A stretch of 64,000 nucleotides of DNA from Cladorhizidae sp. MBARI D1340-BT2. Its lineage: Eukaryota; Porifera; Demospongiae; Poecilosclerida; Cladorhizidae. The notes below the pieces were generated by a model that made no database searches, had not been told where the DNA came from, and saw only the letters and a program-made list of their open reading frames with translations. The position numbers were made by a program, and so were the translations under genes. Positions within the stretch are counted from its first letter, which is position 1. Each line of letters begins with the position of its first letter. Where the stretch lies: positions 18,198,430 through 18,262,429 of the forward strand of contig JAQNBH010000002.1 in assembly GCA_028752905.1 (NCBI GenBank). The letters run 5' to 3'. Positions 23,812 through 34,353 of the stretch are shown here, in pieces.

Positions 23812-24530
23812 CTTGGCCGGGCGCTAGCAGAGTTTCCCACACTCACTCTCCCCCACTTTTCCACCATAAACACCAAACATGGTGTACAACACCACATCCC
23901 AACAGATGACCGACCACCTTCGCATGCCAAAGCACGGCACCTCTCACCTGCTAAATTGGCTGTAGCAAGGAGGGAGTTCTTGGCCATGGAAAAGTTGGGC
24001 ATCGTTCGCCACTCTGACAGCCCTTTGGCTTCACCCTTGCACCTTGTCCCTAAGCCTGATGGATCATGGCGCCCATGTGGCGACTACCGCCAATTGAATG
24101 AGAAGACCCAGCCTGACTGTTATCCTGCCCCACATGTCCAGGATTTTGCAGCCAACCTTCACGGCAAGAACTTCTTCAGCAAGATTGACCTGGTTAAAGG
24201 TTTCCATCAGATACCTGCTCAGCCTCAGGACATTCCAATAACGGCCGTGCACACCGTTTGGGCTATTTGAATATTTGAGAATGCCGTTTGGACTTAAAAA
24301 TGCAGCACAATCATTTCAGCGATTTATGGATCAGGTATGTTCTGGTTTGGAGGGTTTCCTTTTCGTCTACCTAGACGATGTACTGGTGGCCAGTCTCAGA
24401 ATGTTTTTTAAACGTCTGGCCCAGCATGGGCTTGTGGTGAACCCCCCCAAAATGTGTGTTTGGAGTCAGCAGTTTGGACTTCTTATGGCACCGTGTCTCA
24501 GCAAAGGGTGCAGCACCACTTCCTGACAGA
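23812..24530 (+). pseudogene. Reverse transcriptase of gypsy element 1
   Basis: The gag knuckle is followed within about 45 bp by the start of the RT region (LAEFPTLTLPHFS), so the usual protease domain of about 100 residues is missing. RT motifs are clear: LVPKPDGSWRPCGDYRQLNE, FSKIDLVKGFHQIPAQ, RMPFGLKNAAQSFQRFMDQV and the catalytic box FVYLDDVLVAS (about 24363-24395). A frameshift near 24250 and another near 24400-24520 break the frame. The family copies element RNA into DNA in the cytoplasm. Confidence 0.85.
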
Positions 24531-24998
24531 GTTCAAGCCATAAAAAATTTCCCTGCACCAATTACCACCAAGAGCATGCTGGAGTGGCTCGGCACGATCA
24601 ATTTTTACCACCGATTCATTCCACATGCAGCTGATCTAATGAAGCCCATGCACGAGGCTGTGCACACAAAGCCGTTCCGTTGGTTTGAGAAACTCCAGGT
24701 GGTCTTCGAAGCGGCCAAGGCTGGACTTTCATCTGCAGCCCTTTTAGCACACCCAAACCACAATGCACCCACCAGCATCACAGTCGATGCTTCATTCGTC
24801 CTCTACACAGACCACAAAGCGTTAACTTTTGCTTTTGCCAAACAGGCTGGCAAGTATACCCCAAGACAACAGTGCCACCTTGTCTATGTCAGCGAATTCA
24901 CTACCGACGTCCGACACATCAGTGGGAAAGACAATGCAGCAGCAGATGCGCTTTCCAGAGTGTTTCCGGGAGGAAGCCCAACCGAGGAGCCACAATAA
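24531..24998 (+). pseudogene. RNase H region of gypsy element 1 (internally deleted)
   Basis: The RT thumb/connection (WLGTINFYHRFIPHAADLMK) leads to the RNase H start SITVDAS at about 24778. It jumps directly to FVLYTDHKALTFAFAKQAGK, so most of the catalytic core is deleted. The C-terminal RNase H hallmark HISGKDNAAADALSRV follows. Ends at a stop at 24996-24998. Confidence 0.8.
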
Positions 24999-25203
24999 CT
25001 GACACAGGCTCTTTGGACATAACTGCCATCCATATGCCAGAAGTGGACTTCGTAGCCATGGCACAGGACCAACTGACTGACCCAGAGGTATGGGCCACAC
25101 GTACAGCCATCACTAATCTTATTCTCAGTGATGAGCCTCTTCCAAACACTGATCTCACCCTACTTTGTGACAAGTCAACAGGACAACTAAGGCCGTTGGT
25201 CCC

Positions 25204-26274
25204 TTGCACTTGCTGTTTGATACAATCCACGGTCTCTCTCACCCAGGCATACGTACTTCATGCAGGATGATGGTAAACAGATTTGTCTGGCATGGCATCA
25301 ATAAAGATGTGGGACACTGGGCAAAGACCTGCATGAGATACCAGAAGGCAAAAGTGCACCGACATGTCCGAACTCCGGTACAACATGGACAATAACCCAG
25401 CCGAAAATTTGAGCAGCTGCACGTGGACATTGTTGGCCCTCTGCCAGAGTCTCGGGGCATGAAATATCTGTTCACAGTAGTCGATCGGTTCACCATATGG
25501 ACAGAGGCCTTTCCAATGGCTGAACAGACTGCCACATCCTGTGCCAGAGCACTTCTAGAACAGATTGCCAGTTTCGGTGTTCCAAGTGACATATCCTTGG
25601 ACAGAGGTCAGCAGTTCACATCCGATCTATGGGGACAGCTCAATGCTCTCTTAGGATCACGGAAGCACCAAACCACCAGTTACCACCCACAGAGTAATGA
25701 GCGATTCCATCATCAGCTCAAGGCCTCTCTAAAGGCACGACTGGATAGCCCACACTGGATGCATGAGCTCCCCATTATCATGCTTGGCATTTGGACAGCA
25801 CCCAAGCAAGGATGACCTAGGTTGCTCATCAGCTGAGTTGGTGTATGGTGAGACATTAAGATTGCCGGGAGAGTTTTTTTTAACCGGACCACTGCCAGAC
25901 ACCCTCCACTGAGTTGTTGCCACACCTGCGGGAGGCCATGAGGAAACTGCGTCCGACAATAATAACACACCATAGCCAGCCATCAGGCCATTTACCTACT
26001 GCTCTGCTCACTTGCAAGTTTGTGTTCATCCCCCGAGATACCCATAGGACTCCATTACAATGCCCCTATCAGGGACCATTTCGTGTCCTGCAGAAGACTG
26101 ACAAGTTCTACACATTGGACATGAATGGAAGGTCTGACACTGTATCACTTGACCGCCTCAAGCCAGCCTTTTTGGAAGCCGAATCTAAGTCCAACAGCTG
26201 CCCAGGCAGTAATACCTCCAATTGCAGTACCTCACCTTCATCTACTGCTCCATCCTATGCAGAAGTCACTGGCT
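25204..26274 (+). pseudogene. Integrase of gypsy element 1 (broken)
   Basis: The H2C2 zinc-binding region runs HGLSHPGIRTSC to KTCMRYQKAK; the second Cys of the CxxC is Tyr. An in-frame TAA follows at about 25393. The catalytic core has HVDIVGPLPESRG (first Asp), DISLDRGQQFTSDLWGQLNA (second Asp) and YHPQSNERFHHQLKASLKAR (Glu, with a small deletion before it). The C-terminal part (CPYQGPFRVLQ, DTVSLDRLKPAFLE) is in later frames to 26274. At least two frameshifts after 25815. Confidence 0.83.
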
Positions 26275-26383
26275 GACAGGAACATCCGGTTCCACATCCT
26301 CGAACAACTCGCTCTGGACGTGCAATCAGGACACCTGTACGATTCCTCCATACCACAACCATTTAGGTTGCTAGGGGGGGTAG

Positions 26384-26518
26384 TGTGGCGTCCTCTAGAT
26401 TGCTGGACTAAATTACTATGACGTAATTAAAATAGACCTTCTTAATGTGTTAAACTTTACCCAATAGATATTAAGTTATTGATGATATTCAATTGCTAAA
26501 TGATATTCGATTGCTAAA
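26384..26518 (+). repeat. 3' LTR of gypsy element 1
   Basis: 135 bp. Compared with the left LTR it carries an extra stretch of about 20 bp from a duplicated GATATTC-ATTGCTAAATGAT phrase. The polypurine run at 26374-26380 lies just upstream. Confidence 0.8.
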
Positions 26519-26522
26519 GGAT

Positions 26523-27734
26523 CATCAGGATGTCTTCCACGGGATCATCTGGATGATCTTCTAAGGGACGGTGTGTGATGTGCCTCTTCCAGCATATGCG
26601 GTCAATTCAACTGGCCTCCACAATTCCGCGGGAGTCCACCTACTGGTACTAGTGAGGTCATTGAGGTAAGAATCTGCACTGGAGATGGCCCGGATTACTT
26701 TGACACTAATATTAGGATCTATTTCATGTGACACTACCCCTATTTGTATTCAATGAGTCCCTTCAACATGGCCAAGGCAGAGAGTAAGTACATGTACGTG
26801 TCTTAGTAGGAGAGTTTATTCCACGTTGTTCTCCTACCAACATCTTTCAAATTTTTGAATGAAAGTTTGTGTGTGTGTGTGTGTAAATGCATGCATGCAT
26901 GTGTGTAGCTTATAGACTAGGCAATGGGTCTATCCAAACATCAAACACAATTGGAAACCTCTTGACACCAGCAAGGGTTTGGGCCCTTTGGCTTGGTCAT
27001 ACCCCAAGCTTTAAAACATTCCTAACAGCCTAACCAGGGCTGGTACAGGATCCAGCACTCGAGTATAACATTACAGATCATGATGGATTTAGGGAAGGGT
27101 ACCTGGAGACAATGCTTTATTATCAGTTCCCAATGTGACCAACCTTATGTAGGTGCTAGGAACAATACCCTAGCCCTAATAATAATAGGTAGCATTGCAA
27201 GTAGAGGGCAATTTTACTAGTAGTGGGTGAGAATCGTTTCCCCCTCCTCTTACAGTTGACTGCACTCCTTATACCCTGTTTAAGACTAGCAGGTGGCAAC
27301 CATCTTCACCACCACAAAAAAAAAGTCGACGTTCACATAATTATGGAGATATTCTCAGCGGTGGTTGGAGGTTTCAGCCAACTGTGCCTTGAATCATTCG
27401 CTAAGGGAATAATACCAGCAGTGCAAAAGAAAGACACACATAGAGGGACAAAAATCCATTTAATATTCTTCTTCAAATCATATCTCACATTTTAATTTCT
27501 GGACATCAACAACTAGTCTTTTTTGTTGTTGTAAAATATAACAATTGGTAAGGATCGGCAATGGTTTAGTCAATGGACAATCGGGATGGGTATTAGATTT
27601 CTGCTGTTTGCATGTGGATTTCTAAGTGGAGAAAAGCAGCAAGTCCGTGAGGCTGTAGCTGATCCTCTGCCAAAATGTTTTCTGTTTAGTTGGTGGAGAT
27701 TCCGAAGGGTTGTAGCTCTCTTGTACAATCAACA
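26523..27734. other. Intergenic, no gene recognised
   Basis: (GT)n at 26868-26884. The ORF at 27223-27495 has no motif I recognise. Confidence 0.4.
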
Positions 27735-28485
27735 ATAGCTGGTGTCTAACAACAAAGATAGTTGAACTACTTCGTAGAGCTCTGACCCATTACCACTCAA
27801 TAATCAAAAGCTCTAATTGTTGACCACAACCTGTTAGATGACCCTTTACCATAATCATCATGACCAGATCTCAAAACTAGGTGAAAAAGATCGAGCATAA
27901 TTACAAATACTGCAAGTTTTAGACTAAACCGATCTCCGGTTCCCATTTTCCTCCAAACGTGTTACACACGGACTTCTGCAGTTAGAGGACAATTTTAGTA
28001 TCAAACGATAGCACACATTGAGATCTATCTAAATATTAAGTTCACAGAGTGAAGTATGCAGAATTTATAGAGCTCCAAAGTCGTAACCACAGTTATTTTA
28101 ACACTGGCATTATCCTCACACTTCATTTCTCAAGAGCTATATATACAATGAAATGGTTGGCTAAAAAGTATCGTAACTCATGAATGGTTGAGTTGAAACA
28201 TCAAATGCAATTACTGTATATAGTGAAGGTATAGAACGATGAAGGAAAAGAAGAAACAAATTTTTGAGGGTTAAAGGGTTAAAATAAATCACCAAAATGG
28301 TCTGAGCCATATTTCAGTGAAACATAAAATCTCAAATTTGGAAATGTACACAAAGGAAATTTAAGGAAAGGAGTTTGTTGACAAGACTTCTACAGTTCAA
28401 AAGACACATTCACAGCGGCGGTTAGACAGGAGGGCACTGCCTCTATGCTGCTTGAAGATGGAACGCTATCCTCTGTGACTTGAAT
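27735..28485. repeat. Dispersed repeat, copy A (continuous with integrase remnant)
   Basis: About 750 bp that aligns, in the same orientation, with 35320-36034 (shared phrases GTGTCTAACAACAAAG, CTCAATAATCAAAAGC, GGTATAGAACGATGAAGGAA, CACATTMACAGYGGCGGTTAGA). Its right end overlaps the last coding exon of the minus-strand integrase remnant, so the repeat is most simply the 3' end of that element. Confidence 0.75.
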
Positions 28486-29580
28486 TAAAACCACAGTATT
28501 CACAGTAAGCCCATTTGTTTGTGGTGTCACCCTGTGCTGTGTTTGTGTTTTTGCAAAGAGATGCTCAGAAAGTTGATTGACAAACTCACGACCCTGGTCT
28601 GAGATGATTATGTTGGGACAGCCAAAGCGACAGATCAACTGCACACATATAATATGAAAATAATAATTATTGATTATTTCATATATCATAATGCCCTTTG
28701 TAGCTATTGTTAAGCCATTTCTTACCTTGTAGATAAAGTTAGCCACACCAGCAGCCTCTTTTGATGGAAGAGGGGTAGGCTCTGCCCAGTTTGTGTAATA
28801 GTTAAAATGTACTTATTTCCAGATGGAGTCTCAGTTAATGGTCGTCCTATGAGATATATTCCAAGCTGATGCCAAACCTGAATATAGTATGAGTACAAAT
28901 TAATTCTATAATGCCAATGTTTCCATTTGTATAGCAATTATTACGTGATTAAAAGCATTTGCTGTCCAACCTCCTTACAAGGATGGACAGTATCAAGATG
29001 CTAATGGATCTGTGATACAGATCTTACAACTCAATCAAAAGACAGATTCAGTCTATCCATCATAACACCACCTAGCCAATCAGAACACACACACACACAC
29101 ACGAATGATTACATGAATACAGTAAAATGACCATAAAAGGAAATGCACAAGGGTGTTAATCAAAGTGTTAATGACTGCTTAATGACTGCTTCTTTCACAA
29201 GTAATTCAAGTTGGGAGGTTATAATGAGCTAATTAATAATTAATTATAAGTCTGAAGGTGTAGCATTGCCTTTTAGCAGCTGCTTAAATATTACTATGGT
29301 ACCAAATACAAAAGCTAGTTGCTTGAACATTTAGAATTACAAGTTGTTAAAAGATGCAGCTGCAAACAAACACAACTGCAGTTCTATTTCATAAAAAGGT
29401 AGTGATATTTTTGTTACACAAAATTACCTTGAAACAACAGGAATTGGATGCAGAGTTCCAAAACTTTTTTCAGTTTTGTTTTGCTACGCTGACAGCAATC
29501 ACAATGCCCAATGTAATACTCGACATCATTGTACATTCCAGGCCAACATTCCATGCCAATAGTACTTCAGTGTAAGTGCA
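28390..29580 (-). pseudogene. Ginger/GIN-like integrase remnant with introns
   Basis: Three inferred exons on the minus strand. The first, about 29580-29428, carries an H2C2-type zinc region (YYWHGM, then GMYNDVEYYIGHCDCCQRSK after a 1-bp frameshift). It ends at AAG|GTAAT. The second, 28877-28726, follows TATATTCAG and reads VWHQLGIYLIG...PLTETPSGNKYILTIT, then a shifted NWAEPTPLPSKEAAGVANF. It ends AAG|GTAAGA. The third, 28638-28390, follows GTGTGCAG and reads LICRFGCPNIIISDQGREFV, the second catalytic Asp region, then QHRVT-PQTNGL before diverging. This resembles the GIN/KRBA2-type integrases of Ginger DNA transposons. The introns argue against an LTR element. Not functional. Confidence 0.7.
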
Positions 29581-30532
29581 CTAAGAACTCGAGTGATTCC
29601 TGTAAAATAATACATCAATATCTATCATGGCATTCAGAAAACTACATTCGAATAAGTTGTACTTCAGTTATAATACCACACAAATGATGCTAGCAGTCAA
29701 TAGTTTTTAAACTGGCTTTGGTGTCAGCTGGGGCCAAAGCAGTTGGACAAAATCTCAATTTCAAAACCTCAATTTCTACTATCATTTAAAAATTTCTTAA
29801 TATATATTTAATCCAAAGGTTCTTAACTGCAGTATACAGTGCAGCAGACATCACTACTGCTAGTTGCCCTGTGTGTGTGTGTGTGTGTTTGTTGTGTGTG
29901 TGTGTGCTGGGGCTTGTCAGACCAAGCGTATGCTACTAAATCTAAATGTTAATTCTTCTAGCCTGGGCATACCTGCACAGCTAAAATTATTACAAATTGA
30001 CTAGTATATAATATGAAGACAATAGAATTATGTTAAAATTACAATTATGAAAATTATTCATGTATTGCCTTCAATAGTCTCTGCTTTTCTTCCGCAGTTT
30101 CTACCACAAGCCTCCTCATTGACTTGACGTTAGTCTCTTTTTTCTCTTGGTTACCGATATTATATATATATATTAGCTATAGAAATTATATAGAATGAAA
30201 TGAAAGTTATCTAACTCTATGTTTGTATCATGCACTTTCTAAAAGAAAAAATAGATGTAATGTACAATAACTGCCATGCAAGGCAAGGGAAAGCCATTGC
30301 AATGTACTTTTGTTTTGTTGAAGTGTCCAGGCCATCAAGCATCATCTGAGGAGCAGAGAAGGGAGTCAGGTTTTGTAGAGAAGCATGTAGAAGACCAGCA
30401 CCATCCAGAAGATCCTAAGGAGAGTGAGTTGAATATTTTATGCAATCAATACAAAGCTGTCTCTGTACAATAGAAACTGCTGCAATATCATATTATCATT
30501 ACATGTAGGTGATCTAGTGCAAACTACTTCTG
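29581..30532. other. Intergenic, no gene recognised
   Basis: (GT)n at 29869-29906. An ORF at 30276-30473 has no recognisable domain but could be an upstream exon of the gene fragment that follows. Confidence 0.4.
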
Positions 30533-31315
30533 ATGAGCAAGAGTGATGGGAATGTGGTGGAGAGGCATATCCAGCAGCCTCCAGAGGAGCATTCCAATGG
30601 AAGGCAGATGGAAACTCCTGTGGCAGAGAGCGTCCCTTTAAAAGGACCTCTGAAGAGAAGTGGTAAGCAGTATGCCAACCTACACAAAAAAGTCTGAATG
30701 CCATTACATAACAATTTTCCTTCATAGAGGTAAAGGGATTGAGGAACAAACTGCCATCACAGAAGCATGCGAGGTCAGGAGACTGCCACTTCACCCAGCC
30801 CAGGAAAAGAAGCAAGACCCTAACATTTTCAAAAGCATTAGGGAAGACCTCAAGAGAGGGAAACAGCTCACTGATGAACATGTGAACCTTGCGCAAAGAA
30901 TCCTCAAAGAGCATTGGGTGGTTTGCAAAATTGTCTTTTTTCACAGAATTATGGATTTGTCCCAGAATCTATACAGATAAATTATGTGGATGGAAACCAC
31001 TGGTGTATTACATCATCGAAGGGAGATCAAGTCAGGATCTATGACAGCCATGTGACTGGCCATCTTAGCTCTTCATTGAGTCACCAAATTGCCCAAATAT
31101 ACCGTCCCTTGGTAGATACTGGTAACGACGATGAAGATCCTGTGATGATTGTCTTTATGGCCGATGTGCAACAGCAAGTGGGCTCCACTGACTGTGGAAT
31201 TTTTGCCATTGCATTCGCACTACATTTGGCACTAGGCGAGGATCCATCCTTCTTTATTTTCAACCAGAAAGTAATGCGTCCTCACCTGATGTCCTCACCT
31301 GATGTCCTCACCTGA
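30533..31315 (+). pseudogene. Ulp1-like (C48-type) cysteine protease domain gene, frameshifted
   Basis: A possible first exon starts at ATG 30533 and ends at AGTG|GTAAGC (about 30662). After an acceptor near 30729 the frame reads GKGIEEQTAITEACEVRRLP and DEHVNLAQRILKEHW. At about 30915 it shifts by one base to GGLQNCLFSQNYGFVPESIQ. The protease core follows: GNHWCITSS (His), VRIYDSH (Asp), then QQQVGSTDCGIFAIAFALHL (Gln and nucleophile Cys). This is the layout of Ulp1-fold proteases, which several animal DNA transposons carry. The C-terminus ends in a triplicated 13-bp CCTCACCTGATGT repeat (31275-31315) that introduces a stop. Whether this was a host gene or a transposon gene is unresolved. 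Confidence 0.6.
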
Positions 31316-31478
31316 TGAAGTAATAAAATTATTATTATAGCAGTTATATATCGGTGATCCATTATATATGCATCACATGACATAATTATTGTACAATCTT
31401 ATTTTATTCCGTCTATTAGGTGTTTTCTATTAGGTGTTTTCACAGTAAGAGTTTAGTTCCTTTTCCTCGAAAAAAAAA

Positions 31479-31694
31479 GTGACCCAGATGCCCAAACATC
31501 TCTCTGGCATTGGCGATTCACTACCGTTCCAGCGGATTGAACTATATTGCACATGCTTAATGCCGGAAGACTATGGGGACATGATCAGTTGCGATGGCTG
31601 CAATCATTTGTTCCACCAGGAGTGTGTAGGCCTAACTCAACCACCTGTTGAGGAACAGTGGATGTGTAAGGCTTGCAGCAGCTCCCTACAGTAG
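31479..31694 (+). pseudogene. PHD-finger exon linked to the Ulp1-like domain
   Basis: An open 71-codon stretch with a PHD-type C4HC3 pattern: LYCTCLMPEDYGDMISCDGC, then HLFHQECVGL and WMCKACSSS before the stop. PHD fingers bind histone H3 tails. A PHD finger just downstream of a Ulp1-like domain is an arrangement I have met in invertebrate transposon-derived genes, so it probably belongs to the same gene as 30533-31315. The 160 bp between them has no open frame and no obvious splice acceptor, so the join is uncertain. Confidence 0.55.
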
Positions 31695-32224
31695 CTCCCT
31701 GAAGCAACTTGGTTATCAAACTTGTTCTCCAGGAGGATCAACTTTCTATCAAAGAAAGTTGTTATATTATTACACTTATATGGATGCAAATGAACAATTT
31801 GCTATCAAACTTATTATATTATATGGATATATCTACACTTATAATGGAAAGTCTATTGGCACTGAAAATGAAAGTCTTGCTGGGCGGACGCAGTGTAGGA
31901 CGGATTTCCAGCGTTTATCTTTAAATAATATACGTCCGGCCGGACGCTTTTTCTAAATAATAACGTCCGGGTAGGACGTAGGACGCAATTCCTGAAATAT
32001 TATTGATGAGTTTTTCCTTCTTTTTCTTCGTTCGCCACTTAATTCACTACTCGTACCTTGAAGGTTCAACAGTTTTACATAGCCACTACAAAATAAGCCA
32101 TGCTAAACTTCCGGTGGAGAAGCGAACGAAAAAACTGCGCTAGCAATAACTCTCGCTGTAGTACCAGCTAATTAGCTAGACCAAAGAAGCATTCATCTGT
32201 GTCTCTGAGATATTATTAGTCAGC

Positions 32225-33919
32225 ATGAAAGATCCTTCATCACTAACCTGTGAAACAGATAGAAGATCAGATTATGTAACTACATATACGGTGGATCAAG
32301 CAATAGAAAAAATAGGATTTGGGCCCTTTCAGCTCGTTATATTTTTACTCAGTGGTTTAACATTGTTTGCAACAAATGCAGAGCTGTTGATCCTCACTGT
32401 CCTCTCCCCAGCAGTCAAATGTCAATGGTCACTCTCCAATGACGAAGAAGCTATCATCACTTCTATTACCTTTATTGGATGTGCTTTTGGAAGTATATTT
32501 TGGGGGATTATGGGTGACAATTTTGGACGCAAAAAAGCTATTTTTGGAGTCAATCTGGTCACCCTAATATTTGGTGTCTTGAGTGCCCTTCAACTCACAC
32601 CAGATGATGCTCGAATTCCAGGTTATCCCTGGATGCTGCTTTGTCGTTTTGGTGTTGGATTTGGATCTGGTGGAGCACCACAAGCTGTAACATATTACAT
32701 TGAATTCCTCCAGCTAAAGAAAAGAGCCATATGCTCTGTGACTGTCTTGATCTGGATGACAACTGGAACAATATTTGGAGCTGCCCTAGCTGTAGGAGTT
32801 ATGGGCCCTAATAAGCTCAGCTGGCACTGGTATCTCGGATTGACTGCTATTCCATTGCTAATTGTACTTGTTTTAATTCCTTTTATGCCCGAGTCTGCTC
32901 GCTTCCATATAACTAGAGATAGGAAGAAGGAAGCTATTCAGGTTTTGAGATGGGTTGCCAGGTTAAATTTTACATCATTACCTCCTGCAGAGCTTTTGAT
33001 GCCTGAAGATGAAGTCAATGAAAATACGGAAAGATATGTAGAAAGGGAAGAGATGGATCTGAATGACTGTGAAATTAAAGAAGTTTCTCTATCTAATACA
33101 TTTAGTAAATCAATTCCAGCCGATAGAGAGTGTCATACCAAATCTAGAGAAAGAGAGCCTTTGGTTTCCAATATAAAGACGCAGATTCAATCCAAAAAAA
33201 TCTCACTGAATAGAATTGCAAAACTACCACTTTTGTTTTCAAATGAAATGTGGAAAATTACACTTCCCCTGTTCTGCCTTTGGTTTGGAAGTACCTGGCT
33301 GTACTATGGCAGTGTCTTACTAACTGCTACCATGCTACTTGACAACCCTCACTGTGAAGGTAATGTATCTGAGATCTCTCTGTTCAACTTATCTTATGCG
33401 CCTAGTTCTGTATCTAGCTCTAATGACAACATATCCAATGTCACATCATGTAATGACATTGAATTGGACACAGATGACTACCTAATAATCTTGTATGCTG
33501 CAGCAGCTGCAGTGCCATGCACCTTTGTGAACATTGTAATTGTTGAAATCATTGGGAGAAAACTGACAGTGATAGTCAACTGTATGATAACAATGTTGGG
33601 ATTCTGTCTACTCTTCATCTGCACTACTAAAACACTTTTAACATTCTTTTTCTTCATCATACAGGGATTCAGTACAACTATTTTACAAACATTGTGCATT
33701 TATACACTTGAAGTATATCCAACAGACATTCGTGGAATAGGAATTGGATTTTCTTACGCTGTATCTCGCATTGGTGGCATTGTTACACCATATGTGGCTC
33801 AAGTGTTGTTCCAGACTAATAACTATGCTACCATTGGCTTATATTCTGGGGCCTGCTTAATGATGGTGTTGTTGGTACTGCTTCTGACTGTAGAGACTAG
33901 AGGGAAATCCTTGAAATAA
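32225..33919 (+). CDS. SVOP/SV2-like major facilitator transporter
   Basis: 564 codons in one exon, close to the length of vertebrate SVOP. A 12-helix MFS protein of membranes; SVOP-type members are organic-ion-like transporters of vesicles, but the substrate here is unknown. Motif A between helices 2 and 3 is GDNFGRKK (residues 97-104). GVGFGSGGAPQAVTYYIEF (143-161) and PESARFHITRDRKKEA (222-237) are SV2/SVOP hallmarks. The second half has EIIGRKL (441-447) and VETRGKSLK (556-564). A cytoplasmic acidic/basic linker spans about 255-335. A loop at 372-418 after helix 7 carries five N-glycosylation sequons and several Cys, as in SV2-like luminal loops. The ATG context is AGCATGA, preceded by no in-frame upstream extension of note. 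A close tandem paralogue lies at 41861-43561. Confidence 0.9.
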   Translation: MKDPSSLTCETDRRSDYVTTYTVDQAIEKIGFGPFQLVIFLLSGLTLFATNAELLILTVLSPAVKCQWSLSNDEEAIITSITFIGCAFGSIFWGIMGDNFGRKKAIFGVNLVTLIFGVLSALQLTPDDARIPGYPWMLLCRFGVGFGSGGAPQAVTYYIEFLQLKKRAICSVTVLIWMTTGTIFGAALAVGVMGPNKLSWHWYLGLTAIPLLIVLVLIPFMPESARFHITRDRKKEAIQVLRWVARLNFTSLPPAELLMPEDEVNENTERYVEREEMDLNDCEIKEVSLSNTFSKSIPADRECHTKSREREPLVSNIKTQIQSKKISLNRIAKLPLLFSNEMWKITLPLFCLWFGSTWLYYGSVLLTATMLLDNPHCEGNVSEISLFNLSYAPSSVSSSNDNISNVTSCNDIELDTDDYLIILYAAAAAVPCTFVNIVIVEIIGRKLTVIVNCMITMLGFCLLFICTTKTLLTFFFFIIQGFSTTILQTLCIYTLEVYPTDIRGIGIGFSYAVSRIGGIVTPYVAQVLFQTNNYATIGLYSGACLMMVLLVLLLTVETRGKSLK

Positions 33920-34347
33920 TAAAACAGCAAAAAATGGATATATCTTTAGTGTATGGTTTGTTGTTATTTAACCGCTGAGATAAGGATGATTTGGGAAAGT
34001 GGTCTTTGTCCCATTTGTGCTCTAGTCCTCACTATCTCAGAAGTTTATTTTTATTTTCACTGTATACATGCCAAAATTACCAATAAAAAAATAAAAATAA
34101 TTTTAATAGCATTTGCACTGATAATAGTAAATAGCACTGTCACAGTCATTTGAATATTGCATTTATTTTGTGCGTCATCCGATGATCACTCGATGTCAGG
34201 TGATTTCCATATTCACAACACTTAACTCTATTCTCTTATGTTCTGTTTGAATCATAATTATTACAGTCCCTCATAGACTTTTAGCAAGTTTGAAAATGTG
34301 TTATTTTAAATTTTTTATTTGCTGCAATGTTATTGCAGTCTTCATTT

Positions 34348-34353
34348 AATAAA
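34348..34353 (+). terminator. Candidate polyadenylation signal of the SVOP-like gene
   Basis: AATAAA in TTTAATAAAGAGTTGT, about 430 bp past the stop. The equivalent hexamer is conserved in copy 2 at 44000-44005. Earlier AATAAAA-type hexamers at 33916-33921 and 34082 are alternatives. Confidence 0.35.

Larger units (their letters stand above)
22737..26518 (+). mobile_element. Ty3/gypsy LTR retrotransposon, degenerate, very short LTRs
   Basis: Direct terminal repeats of 115 and 135 bp, both starting TGTGRCGTCCTCTAGATTGC, flank gag-RT-RNase H-integrase remnants in standard Ty3/gypsy order. The 4-bp duplication GGAT lies on both sides. Directly inside the left repeat is TGGTGACC, a plausible primer-binding site, and before the right repeat is a purine run (GGGGGGGTA). 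A protease region is missing. There are frameshifts near 23222 and 24250, in-frame stops (for example about 25393) and an internal RNase H deletion. Non-autonomous as it stands. Confidence 0.88.

Noticed and set aside
33478..33699. Minus-strand ORFs within the transporter genes
   Set aside because: Shadows of the coding strand; no independent evidence.
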